Source: Candidatus Thiodiazotropha sp. (ex Epidulcina cf. delphinae) (GTDB lineage Bacteria; Pseudomonadota; Gammaproteobacteria; Chromatiales; Chromatiaceae). Taken from it: a DNA stretch of 64,000 bases. The notes beneath the pieces were generated by a model, which worked only from the letters and a program-made list of their open reading frames with translations, ran no database searches and was not told the origin of the DNA. Below, in pieces: positions 1 through 7,674 of the stretch. The stretch's first letter is position 1. Every line of letters starts with the position of its first letter. A program made the position numbers and the translations under genes. The stretch covers positions 1 through 64,000 of the forward strand of contig JAHXHS010000020.1 of assembly GCA_025656455.1 (NCBI GenBank), given 5' to 3'.

Positions 1-86
1 AAGGGCGCGCCATTCCCGGCGCAACGCGCCTAGCAGCTAACGGCTTAGCGTCTCGCTGATTGGTACAGTTTATACGTTACACCACA
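1..86. mobile_element. CTAG-flanked palindromic element, family A (right end only)
   Basis: This is the right half of a short non-coding element cut by the window edge. It ends with the inverted complement of TGTGGTGTAACGTATAAACT followed by CTAG at 87-90. The same terminus bounds the full copies at 2219-2480 and 29068-29278, and the interior GC-rich segment is nearly identical to the 2219 copy. It carries no open reading frame of note. Family assignment rests on direct sequence identity, while mobility is inferred from the hepT insertion of a related element. Confidence 0.85.
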
Positions 87-131
87 CTAGCCAGTGGTTA
101 ACGCCAAGCACGACAACAATGGAGGTGCATC

Positions 132-370
132 ATGAGTACGCGCAATTCAACCAGCAACTTCTTTTTTCGAAACCACAAGTAAACGCAAGAAGGGCTATCC
201 ATCCGAAACCCAAGTCAAACGAGGCTATCGAGTGGTTCACGGTGATAAGGAACTTAACGAAAAGCTTGGCCGTAACGATCCTTGCCCCTGTGGTTCAGGC
301 CACAGATTTTAAGGCGTGTTGCCTGAAATCCGGCAGGTTCGACGGGTCCGTCAGAGACCACTACTTTTAG
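132..370 (+). pseudogene. Decayed SEC-C zinc-motif protein (three frameshifts)
   Basis: An ATG at 132 follows a good ribosome binding site (GGAGGTG) and opens [12 protein letters not shown]. The frame then shifts to KPQV, then to [12 protein letters not shown] and on to [14 protein letters not shown], where a TAA arises from one extra T. The adjacent frame continues KACCLKSGRFDG to a TAG ending at 370. Joined, these pieces form a small SEC-C protein; the motif CPCGSG-x4-KACC is a zinc-binding module also found at the SecA C-terminus. Three frame changes in about 80 codons mean it is probably inactive, unless the sequence has errors. It begins just after a CTAG element end. Confidence 0.7.
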
Positions 371-426
371 AGAATAAAACAGGTAACAAAATATGGTTCT
401 CTCATCGTTTTGATATCAAGAAATTG

Positions 427-451
427 AAAACCGGCGTAAGCCGGTTTTTTT
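427..451 (+). terminator. Rho-independent terminator
   Basis: A hairpin of AAAACCGG, a short GCGTAAG-type loop and CCGG is followed by seven T residues. It lies 57 bp after the SEC-C remnant and would terminate that transcript. It also separates that transcript from the convergent hepT gene. Confidence 0.8.
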
Positions 452-471
452 ATCTGTAAGAACAACAAGAT

Positions 472-1096
472 TCAGGACTCCGTATCTTCCAGGGGAGGTA
501 GTAGCATCTGTAGTTGGTTGATCAATCCGGGAATATCTTCAGTCGAGGTTTTATACAGCAAGGCATGATCGATCTGACCATATTCATGAGCCAGGATGTT
601 GCGTTGGCCGATGATTTCGCGCCAAGGTATTTCCGGATGAGCCGCCTGATAAGCCGCCGATACCCGGCGCGCCGCCTCACCGATTATCTCGATGCTCCGC
701 TCAATAGCCCGCAACAACACCAGGTGGTCTAGTGTAGTGTCTCATACTAATGCACGTTTATAGAGGCCCGCACGGCGCCCAAGACAAGGCGCGACGCGCA
801 GGCAATGGCAGGCCCTTGTCAAGCGGCGTAACGCAGGATTGGGCGCTGTGCGGGCCTCCCTGCGGGCGAGACGCCAAGCCATCGTCCGCGTTGTTGCGTG
901 GCTTGGAAAGGGCGCGCCATTCCCGGCGCCACGCGCCTAGCGGCCAATGGCTTGGCGTCACGCTATAATCGTGCATTAGTATGAGACACTACACTAGGAA
1001 TGCCGCCAGGTCGCGATGCTCCAGCATGACCTCCACTTCCCTGGCCGCTTCCAGCATATCCCATAAATACGCCGGGTCACGCTCTTCAGGCTGCAT
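472..1096 (-). pseudogene. hepT: HepT-like (DUF86) toxin gene split by a CTAG element
   Basis: The 5' part (1096-998) encodes MQPEERDPAYLWDMLEAAR and on to LAAF. The 3' part (728-472) encodes the rest, including the HepT RNase motif R-x4-H-x-Y (RNILAHEY). Between them lies a 261-bp palindromic element plus a duplicated CTAG. Deleting the element and one CTAG leaves 99+4+257 = 360 nt, an uninterrupted 119-codon gene with the junction reading L-D-H-L. HepT toxins act with an MNT-domain antitoxin, and the mntA-type gene directly upstream overlaps by 11 nt. The split copy should be non-functional; the 3' part alone still encodes the motif region from an internal Met. Confidence 0.9.
733..993. mobile_element. 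CTAG-flanked palindromic element, family B (in hepT)
   Basis: Perfect 24-bp terminal inverted repeats start TGTAGTGTCTCATACTAATG and are flanked on both sides by CTAG (729-732 and 994-997). The interior is GC-rich, itself partly palindromic, and shares stretches with family A, such as the ACAAGGCGC and GGCGCGCCATTCCCGGCG segments. No transposase is encoded. The duplicated CTAG inside an otherwise intact gene makes it a transposed non-autonomous element. A 4-bp YTAR-like duplication is known for IS5-group transposases, so an IS5-type helper is a reasonable but untested guess. Confidence 0.9.
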
Positions 1097-1955
1097 ATAA
1101 TACCTCCATGTCTTTTTCGATTGCGTGTCGGCGATAAGGATTCTTCAGGATAGCGGGGGTAGCGATATCCACCTTGCGGCCGCCAAACAGCTTGGCGAAG
1201 GCATCCTGGATTTCCACCATGCCACCCAGCGAAGGCGCCGCCCCGCGTTCAAATTCGACCAGCAGATCGATATCGCTATCCGGCCTGAGTTCACCGCGCG
1301 CGGCTGAGCCAAACAGCACCAATCGGCGAATCTGGTAGTGCTGCGCCAGCTTTCGCAATGCGGCGCGCGAAATCGCCAGCGCTTCACCGATCACAATTCG
1401 GTCACGATTATTTCTCATGGGTTCACTCTTCTGTTTTGCGGCGGGCGCCAAGCGTTGTTTCAATACCTTCTTGGCGATATTGCGTTCCCGCGCGCGCCCG
1501 CCACGGATCGCATCCACCAGCGCCAACAATTCATAGAGCTTCGGATCGTTCTTCGCCGCGACAGGCACGGATTGATACAAAGGCGAAAAAGCTTCACCGC
1601 GCACTTCCCCTTCCGGATCGGGCCACACGGGTGGCGGCGCATCGTCCACTGTGAAATGACCGGCCAGTGACGGCGTGGCATGGCCCGTCGCCATCCCCCA
1701 CGTCAGACCGCCCAATTCCGGTGCGAATACATACTGGATCCCGTGCAGGAGAAACTCTTCCAAGTTTTTGATATGTGGACGTATTTTTTTGTTTAGCCTT
1801 ATCGCCAGACCTGCCCCGATGGCGCGCTTGACCGCAGAATGCACTTCTGAGGGACTCATTCCCAGTTGCAAAGCCAAACGGCTGTAAGACCACACATCTT
1901 GTCCCACGGCAACCAGCTTGAGCACTACCAGGATATCCTGCGGCTTAAGCATCAT
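1086..1955 (-). CDS. mntA: Winged-helix-like / MNT nucleotidyltransferase fusion (MntA-type antitoxin)
   Basis: The 289-aa protein has two parts. Residues 1-170 resemble a stand-alone helix-turn-helix family (SYSRLALQLGMSPSEVHSAV looks like the recognition helices) often encoded beside nucleotidyltransferase antitoxins. Residues 180-289 are a minimal nucleotidyltransferase with the GSAARGELRPDSDIDLLVEF signature (GS 216-217, catalytic Asp 228 and 230). MntA enzymes AMPylate and thereby silence HepT RNases; the hepT gene follows with an 11-nt overlap. Met180 (at 1418) could be an internal start for a free MntA, since the usual partner is about 110 aa. Upstream lies a 15-bp-arm palindrome that the N-terminal domain may bind. 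No clear ribosome site precedes the first Met. Confidence 0.8.
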   Translation of the reverse strand: MMLKPQDILVVLKLVAVGQDVWSYSRLALQLGMSPSEVHSAVKRAIGAGLAIRLNKKIRPHIKNLEEFLLHGIQYVFAPELGGLTWGMATGHATPSLAGHFTVDDAPPPVWPDPEGEVRGEAFSPLYQSVPVAAKNDPKLYELLALVDAIRGGRARERNIAKKVLKQRLAPAAKQKSEPMRNNRDRIVIGEALAISRAALRKLAQHYQIRRLVLFGSAARGELRPDSDIDLLVEFERGAAPSLGGMVEIQDAFAKLFGGRKVDIATPAILKNPYRRHAIEKDMEVLYAA

Positions 1956-1957
1956 AA

Positions 1958-1994
1958 GCTATTCTTTATTCGTGAATCGCGAATAAAGAATAGC
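1958..1994 (-). promoter_or_regulatory. Palindromic operator of the mntA-hepT operon
   Basis: A perfect 15-bp inverted repeat, GCTATTCTTTATTCG with 7-nt spacer and CGAATAAAGAATAGC, ends 3 nt before the mntA start codon. The position and symmetry fit an autoregulatory operator for the DNA-binding-like domain fused to MntA. Alternatively it is an mRNA hairpin at the 5' end of the transcript. The regulatory role is inferred. Confidence 0.6.
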
Positions 1995-2131
1995 AAATCT
2001 CATTGCAAAAGCAAACTTGATTACCCACCCGGACCCGCAGTTGTCATTTGGCCGAGACATTCCGATGAATGCCGGAATCCAGCAAATTTGGCAGGGGGGT
2101 TGAAACTACCCCTTTGTTGAGACCATAAGAT

Positions 2132-2217
2132 GAAAAGAAACTCTCGCCAAGCCCGCAAAGGGTCCTTGGGCAATGTCTTCTCGTCACGCTGAAAACGTCA
2201 AACAGTATAGGACACTA
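2132..2217. repeat. Degenerate repeat: TCGCCAAG motif plus solo end of a family F palindromic element
   Basis: The segment 2139-2166 (ACTCTCGCCAAGCCCGCAAA) is shared with 33105-33132. It is followed by CTTCTCGTCACGCTGAAAAC and an end that reads GTATAGGACACTA. The same end recurs at 20720-20753, where a degenerate opposite end is also visible. A family A element has inserted directly beside it and shares the CTAG at 2215-2218. Confidence 0.6.
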
Positions 2218-2218
2218 G

Positions 2219-2480
2219 TGTGGTGTAACGTATAAACTGTACCAATCAGCGAGGCGCTAAGCCGTTAGCTGCTAGGCGCGTTGCGCCGGGAATGGCGCGC
2301 CCTTTCCAAGCAACGCAACAACGCAGATGACGGCTTAGCGTCTCGCCCGAAGGGAGGCCCGTCAATGCCTCAATCCTGCGTTGCAGCGCTTAACAAGGGC
2401 GCTGCCATTGTCTGCGCGCTGCGCCTTGTCTTGAGGCATTGACGGGCCTCTGATTGGTACAGTTTATACGTTACACCACA
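2219..2480. mobile_element. CTAG-flanked palindromic element, family A (full copy)
   Basis: It has 31-bp perfect terminal inverted repeats, TGTGGTGTAACGTATAAACT continuing GTACCAATCAG, with CTAG at 2215-2218 and 2481-2484. The 262-bp interior holds long imperfect palindromes with AACGCAACAACGCAG and CGGCTTAGCGTCTCGC, and no gene. Its right end and interior match the fragment at 1-86, so the degenerate 0.1-2.2 kb gene block lies between two copies of the same element. Confidence 0.9.
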
Positions 2481-2540
2481 CTAGCATCGAATCAGTCAGC
2501 CAACATATTACGGATGTTTCCGGTAGCCATTTTCATCCTA

Positions 2541-2963
2541 TTACAACAAAGAAAGAATCGAACTCTCAATAATCTCTGCGAACAGCCTTTCCATTGGTTC
2601 GTAGTTGCAATCCATCCCAGTTTGCACGGCGGCAAAGTAATCCATTTTTTTCGCTTCACTGATCAAACTGAAATCAAGAACAGGCAAGTCTGCCTGCAAG
2701 GCCATGATGCTTGCCAAAATGCGAGCACACCGACCATTGCCCTCTCGAAATGGATGTATCAAAATCAATTCAACATGAACTTCAGCAAGCGCTTTAATCA
2801 CGTCACTACGATTTACAAAATTACAGGGCGTATATTTCGCCAGTTGCTCGGCCTCTACTTTATCCATTTCACTAGAATGAGTAATGCCAAGTTTATTTTT
2901 AAGGCTCTTCAGCAAAATTTGTGGGTAATTCAAGACGATAATTGACTCTCGCAAAGTCGCCAA
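2541..2963 (-). pseudogene. fic: Fic-domain AMPylator, 5'-truncated
   Basis: The frame encodes the Fic core with the catalytic loop HPFREGNGRCAR, matching HxFx(D/E)GNGRxxR, and the following helices. Fic enzymes transfer AMP or other nucleotide phosphates to target proteins. Only about 130 residues are present, against roughly 190-200 or more in common Fic toxins. The upstream sequence switches at about 2945 into the TCGCAAAG repeat of the GxxExxY cassette, so the apparent start MATLRES is repeat sequence. The active-site loop is intact, but the N-terminal part and any promoter or antitoxin are missing. A 40-bp piece of the same gene start recurs at 33903-33945. Confidence 0.7.
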
Positions 2964-3270
2964 GCACGCAAAGGATCATGGCATTCATTCAACAAGGCGA
3001 TTGACACTGCGATGAATATCTTTCTTCATTTTCTACCATTCGCCACCTTTCCCTTTGCGTGCTTCGCGTCTTTGCGAGAGTTTCAACCCTACAAATTCAG
3101 ATAGCTCTGTGTGTCAGGCTATGCCCAAGCAAAACTGAGACCCAGAAATTCAAGGGTGTTTTGTTACCTTCCTGGCCACAAAACTCACTTCAGATCATAC
3201 AGTTGGTCCTTCACTTGCGCCGAGCCATACCCACAGATTTCCCTGAGGAAGCATTTTTAAGCGCCGTATT
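2944..3270. repeat. GxxExxY cassette, copy 1, with collapsed gene
   Basis: Two inverted repeat arms (2944-2973, ACTCTCGCAAAGTCGCCAAG; 3047-3075, TTTGCGTGCTTCGCGTCTTT) flank a 55-bp remnant. On the minus strand the remnant starts ATGGTAGAAA (3039) and ends with the GxxExxY tail coding MKKDIHRSVNRLVE, stop at 2985. Everything between start and tail has been deleted. The following 190 bp (3081-3270) match the reverse complement of about 33357-33545 with only scattered differences. So the whole cassette is duplicated in inverted orientation 30 kb away. Confidence 0.75.
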
Positions 3271-3548
3271 ATTCGAGCCCTGCTCAAACTGGGCTTCTAT
3301 CGAGTCAGATACGTCATATCGTCCTTTCTTCTTCATAACAAATATTCTCTACCCATCAATCGCAATACTCTCGCAACAAGTCATCCATTTCAGTCCGTAG
3401 TGCTGTGAAGGCTCGACACATATTTAGTTTTCTCCAGCACTTTCATGGCATTGCCAGATTTTGTCTTGCAAACGGTTGTTAGGCGCGCAATAAATCGAAG
3501 CAATCCAAGATGACCATCTTTGTCAGAATCAATAGCCAAATAATATTA
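3271..3548. other. Gene-free stretch
   Basis: This interval lies between the cassette and the HNH gene. I see no convincing start, ribosome site or domain in any frame; short frames here have no recognisable protein features. A terminator for the HNH gene is not obvious. Confidence 0.4.
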
Positions 3549-4238
3549 TTAATAGATTTTTTGTAGACGCTCCAACATTGAACCTAGTACATCTGTTGTG
3601 ATCTCAACCCCAAGCCTTGTGGCGACAATCGTTTGGGTTTCGATCACTGATTGTATGTATTTTATCTGCTCATCAAGTGTGAAGCGGGGCCAGCTTTCAT
3701 TGTTCTTTTTCGCATTGTGCGACTTCAGAAGAAGCTGGAGGTTGTCCGGGTGGTGCGCACCGGGTTGTGTTTTATTCAGCAGCGCCTGGGCATGGTCCAC
3801 TTCAAAGTCCAGGCCAAAAAAGCGTTTCAGTTGTTTGGAAATGGCCTCGAATTCGTCTATACGATACTTTTTCGAGTTGCTCATGGACTGTTCGGCAAGC
3901 CGGATGATCTCTGTACGCTTTATCGGCGCAACGTCTTCATCGATTTCGCTTGAGACATTGGCGTCGTGCTCCTCCCTAGAGACATAGCGGACCTTTCTGG
4001 GGCGCTCGCTGGTGTCGATCTCGATATGATCGATATAGGCGCCGCGCGAGATATTGGCGCCGATTCGGGCGGCGATTTCGCGCAGGCCGGTGGTGTCATT
4101 GACCTGGTTTTTAGCCTCCTCATTGGCCTTTTCCTGCAGGTCCGGATAGAGCTCCCCGACCTTTACCGCCCATTCCGACACCGTGACCCAGTCCTCGATA
4201 GTCTTCAGCGCTTTCAGATATTGCTCAGTAATATTCAC
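3549..4238 (-). CDS. HNH endonuclease-domain protein
   Basis: The 229-aa protein carries an HNH-type motif near residues 155-200: FEVDHAQALL, then HHPDNLQLLLKSHNAKKNN, giving the DH, N and HN..K positions of the fold. HNH nucleases cut DNA using a single metal ion. The N-terminal 130 residues are helical and charged with no family I can name. The start is GTG at 4238 with AAGGACC 8 nt upstream. It lies just downstream of hsdR in the same orientation, separated by a 253-bp palindromic element, so it may be an extra nuclease of the restriction island. Substrate and role are unknown. Confidence 0.7.
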   Translation of the reverse strand: MNITEQYLKALKTIEDWVTVSEWAVKVGELYPDLQEKANEEAKNQVNDTTGLREIAARIGANISRGAYIDHIEIDTSERPRKVRYVSREEHDANVSSEIDEDVAPIKRTEIIRLAEQSMSNSKKYRIDEFEAISKQLKRFFGLDFEVDHAQALLNKTQPGAHHPDNLQLLLKSHNAKKNNESWPRFTLDEQIKYIQSVIETQTIVATRLGVEITTDVLGSMLERLQKIY

Positions 4239-4388
4239 TGTTTAGGTCCTTATTGGTGCGGCAGTCGTAGATCCGGAGTTTATTCATCCAGGCAGATTTA
4301 GCGGTAATCTGATTGTTATCGTCAATGTGGCATAGACTCTCGAGAGCGACTGCATATGAGTTTATGCTCAATTCAGCACATCCTTTGT

Positions 4389-4641
4389 AACTCAAGTTTC
4401 GGAGTTCATCTTGTTCCCATGTTCTACGAGTTTCGTAGGGTGCGGCCCTGCCGCACCGTAACTTGAAGCCCTGGAACCCAAGGTATTGGGTCAGGGGGCC
4501 GCGAAGTGAAGAAATCCGTCATAGCAAACAGGAGCGCAACCCAGCATGGTGCGGCGGGGCCGCACCCTACGCCCTGTTCACATTGTGCGTTCCCACATAG
4601 AACATGGGAACGAGTTAAATTTGAACTCCGAAACTTGAGTT
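4389..4641. mobile_element. 253-bp inverted-repeat element, copy 1 (tail of hsdR)
   Basis: Terminal 20-bp inverted repeats AACTCAAGTTTCGGAGTTCA bound the element, with a second inner pair around GTTCCCATGTTCTACG/ATAGAACATGGGAAC and two REP-like GGGTGCGGCC..GCACC palindromes. A copy of exactly the same length and only a few differences lies at 50606-50858. The right terminus encodes the last eight residues and the stop codon of hsdR. It carries no gene. Flanking TGT on both sides may be a short target duplication, but the second copy does not confirm it. Confidence 0.85.
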
Positions 4642-7600
4642 TGTAAGTTCATTATATACTTCGCGAAGCAGATATTCTGAGGCCATTTTCCTGAACTCAG
4701 GATCACGCATGATTTTAGAGAATATCTCTTCGTTGCCCTCCATCCTGTCTATTACCACGCCTTCAAACGCCTTATCGAAAGGGTATCGAAAGTCATCGAT
4801 GGTATTGGCCCTTGCCGCCGTTTGCAGCGATTCATCTTCAATCGCTTCCTGCTTAATCTGATCGAAAAAGAGTTGATCTGCCTGGGTGAATTCGGTGCCA
4901 AAACGTTCGTTCAATAGATCTACCAGTTCGGAAAGCGGCACCAACTCATCTTCACCCTGTCCGGTGCCCACATCGCCCGGTCCTTTGAGTTTTCTGGCCA
5001 CGCCCCCTTGCAGGTCGATGCGGCCCTCGCTGATCTTCTGTAGGCGGTAGTATTCCAACTCCACTTCATCTTCCAGGTGATAGCCCGGCCCAGATGCCCG
5101 GCGTGGCAGTTTGGTCAGCAGGAATCTTGTGTAGGTATAGAGTTTCTCCAGATCGGAATCCTGATAGGGGATAACCTGGGATAAAAAGCCATACAGATTC
5201 CTGAACCCTACCAACAAGCTTTTGAACGCTTCCTGCTCCTGGTCATCCCGATCTCTGTAGCGCTGCACCGCCTTGTCCAGAATGCCGTTCATCTCTGCAT
5301 GGTCATGCACCGATTCATGGCGGCGTGGCTTAAAGTAGACGGCGCAGAACTGTTCCACCTCCTCCGTGTAGATGATGCCGGCCTCGTCGATCTGATCCTG
5401 CAAGCGGTAGAGGTGATGGGCGTCGGTTAGCTCCTCGGTGGGGGTGAATTCATAAAAGGGCTTGAAGGACTCGTAGATCTCCTCCCGCTCGTTGCGGAAG
5501 TCGAGCACAAAGGTATCCTCTTTTCCCGCGCAGGCGCGGTTCAGGCGCGAGAGGGTCTGCACCGCCTGAATACCGGAGAGGCGCTTGTCCACATACAGGG
5601 TGTGCAGGTAGGGTTGATCGAATCCGGTCTGGTACTTCTCCGCCACCAACAGCACCCGGTACTCCTCACTATCGAACTTTTCCGGCAGCTCCTTCTCCTT
5701 GATACCGTTGTTCATGCCCACTTCGGTGTAGCTCTTGCCTTCAAAATCGGGATCGGACACCGTGCCGGAGAAGGCCACCAGGGTCTTGATGCCCTTATAT
5801 TTCTTGTTGGCGATATATTGATCGAAGGACTGTTTGTAACGCACCGCATGGAGGCGCGATTCGGTTACCACCATCGCCTTGGCCCGCCCGCCGATCTTGT
5901 GCATCACATGGGTGCGGAAGTGCTCCACCATCACCTCGGTCTTCTGCGCGATGTTGTAGGGGTGCAGGGTGAGGAAACGGGCCAGGGCCTTGGCCGCCTT
6001 TTTGCGCTCCACACGCGGGTCGTCTTCGCTCGATTGGGCGATGCGGTAGTAGGCCTGGTAGGTGGTGTAGTGCTCCAGCACATCCATGATGAAGCGCTCT
6101 TCGATGGCTTGGCGCATGGTGTACTCATGGAAGGGCGCCGCACCGCTGGAGCCGGGTTCGTCGAAGACCTGTTTGGTTTTGTATTTGGGGGTGGCGGTGA
6201 AGGCGAAGAAGCTGATGTTAGGCTGCTTGCCGCGCTTGAGCATCTCCCGGATCACCCCGTCCTCGCTCTCGTCTTCATCGTTTTCGGCAACGTAGTTGGC
6301 CGCCTCCTCTTCGATGCCCTCCTTGTTCAGCACATATTTCATATCCATGGCGGTTTCGCCGGACTGGGAGCTGTGGGCCTCGTCCACGATCACCGCGAAG
6401 CGTTTGCCCTGGGTGGCGATGTTCAGCCCCTCCGCGCCGGGGTTCTCCTTGTTCAGCTTCTCCAGGGTCTCGGCCACAAAGGGAAACTTCTGCAAGGTGG
6501 AGACGATAATCGGCGTGCTTGAGGCCAGGGCCTTGACCAGTTGGCGGGTGTCCTCATCGATCTTCTGCACCACCCCCTGCTTGTGGTCGAACTGGTAGAT
6601 GGTGTTTTGCAGTTGCTGGTCCAGCACCTTGCGGTCGGTCAGCACGATCACCGAGTCGTAGACCTTGTTGTCCTGCCCGTCGTGCAGGCTGGCAAGGCGA
6701 TGGGCCAGCCAGGCGATGGAGTTGGATTTACCGGAACCGGCGGAGTGCTGCACCAGGTAGTTGTGGCCGCCGCCCACCGCGCGGGTATGGGCGATCAGCT
6801 TGCGCACCGCGTCCAGTTGGTGATAACGGGGGAAGATCATCACCGCCTTGCGGATCTTCTTGACCCCCTTGTCGGTGAGGATGCGCTTCTCCTCCTCTTG
6901 CAGGTGCATGAAGCGGCCCAGGATGTCCAGCAGGCTGTCCCGCTGCCACACTTCGCGCCAGAGGTAAGCGGTGCGGTAGCCGCCGTCCGTCGCCAATGGG
7001 TTGCCCGCGCCGCCGTCGCAGCCCAGATTAAACGGCAGGAAGTGGGTCTTGCCGCCTGAGAGGCGGGTGGTCATAAACACCAGATCCTGATCCACCGCGA
7101 AATGGACCAGGGTGCGTTTCTTGAAATCGAAGATCAGCTCACGGTGATCGCGGTCGTTTTTATACTGCCGCTTGGCGTTCTCCACCGTCTGGCCGGTGAG
7201 GGGGTTTTTCAGTTCCGCCGTAACCAGCGGCAGGCCGTTGACGAACAACACCAGATCCAGACGATTTTTGTGCTGGTCGCTGTAGTAGAGTTCACGGGTT
7301 ACGGAGACCCGGTTCTTGTCATATTGTGACAGGGTCTCGGGATTGAGCCGGTTATTGGGGGCGAAGCTGGCGACCTTCAGCTTGCGGCCATAGCACTTGA
7401 AGCCCTGGCGCAACACCTTGAGCATTCCCCTGCCGTCCAGCGCCTTGCAGAGGCTGTCCAGCACCACCTTTTCGGTCTCCGCGCCGTGGATGGCGGCAAG
7501 GCTCTGCCACTGCTTCGGCTGTGTCTTCATGATAAACCCGATCACCCGCGCCGGCTCCAGGGCGCGAACCGGATCAAAATCCGCCTGCACACCCTTGACG

Positions 7601-7674
7601 TAACCCCCTTCGTTAATCAGGTGATGCTCGATGGCATCTTCCAAACGCGCTTCCGTGTGTTTTTTTTGGTTCAT
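4615..7674 (-). CDS. hsdR: Type I restriction enzyme, R (motor/nuclease) subunit
   Basis: The 1019-aa protein has an N-terminal PD-(D/E)xK nuclease region (DLVLFVNGLPLVTAELKNPL, residues ~140-165) followed by superfamily 2 helicase motifs: QHSAGSGKSNSIAW, VDEAHSSQSG and AFTATPKYK. HsdR translocates DNA by ATP hydrolysis and cuts distant from the recognition site when bound to HsdM2S. It is the last gene of hsdM-rhuM-hsdS-hsdR, and its ATG lies inside the hsdS stop region. The final residues NSSFGVQI and the stop come from an inserted 253-bp repeat, so the native C-terminus has been replaced. The loss seems small, because length is normal for the family. Confidence 0.95.
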   Translation of the reverse strand: MNQKKHTEARLEDAIEHHLINEGGYVKGVQADFDPVRALEPARVIGFIMKTQPKQWQSLAAIHGAETEKVVLDSLCKALDGRGMLKVLRQGFKCYGRKLKVASFAPNNRLNPETLSQYDKNRVSVTRELYYSDQHKNRLDLVLFVNGLPLVTAELKNPLTGQTVENAKRQYKNDRDHRELIFDFKKRTLVHFAVDQDLVFMTTRLSGGKTHFLPFNLGCDGGAGNPLATDGGYRTAYLWREVWQRDSLLDILGRFMHLQEEEKRILTDKGVKKIRKAVMIFPRYHQLDAVRKLIAHTRAVGGGHNYLVQHSAGSGKSNSIAWLAHRLASLHDGQDNKVYDSVIVLTDRKVLDQQLQNTIYQFDHKQGVVQKIDEDTRQLVKALASSTPIIVSTLQKFPFVAETLEKLNKENPGAEGLNIATQGKRFAVIVDEAHSSQSGETAMDMKYVLNKEGIEEEAANYVAENDEDESEDGVIREMLKRGKQPNISFFAFTATPKYKTKQVFDEPGSSGAAPFHEYTMRQAIEERFIMDVLEHYTTYQAYYRIAQSSEDDPRVERKKAAKALARFLTLHPYNIAQKTEVMVEHFRTHVMHKIGGRAKAMVVTESRLHAVRYKQSFDQYIANKKYKGIKTLVAFSGTVSDPDFEGKSYTEVGMNNGIKEKELPEKFDSEEYRVLLVAEKYQTGFDQPYLHTLYVDKRLSGIQAVQTLSRLNRACAGKEDTFVLDFRNEREEIYESFKPFYEFTPTEELTDAHHLYRLQDQIDEAGIIYTEEVEQFCAVYFKPRRHESVHDHAEMNGILDKAVQRYRDRDDQEQEAFKSLLVGFRNLYGFLSQVIPYQDSDLEKLYTYTRFLLTKLPRRASGPGYHLEDEVELEYYRLQKISEGRIDLQGGVARKLKGPGDVGTGQGEDELVPLSELVDLLNERFGTEFTQADQLFFDQIKQEAIEDESLQTAARANTIDDFRYPFDKAFEGVVIDRMEGNEEIFSKIMRDPEFRKMASEYLLREVYNELTNSSFGVQI

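Noticed and set aside
758..976. 72-codon frame inside the family B element
   Set aside because: It arises from a palindromic GC-rich interior; both strands are open, and no domain or start signal exists.
2454..2945. 163-codon plus-strand frame
   Set aside because: It runs antisense through the fic remnant and starts in the end of a palindromic element; no protein features.
5602..6522. 306-codon open frame on the plus strand
   Set aside because: It lies wholly antisense to the HsdR helicase core, has no ribosome site or domain and reflects GC-rich codon bias of the real gene.
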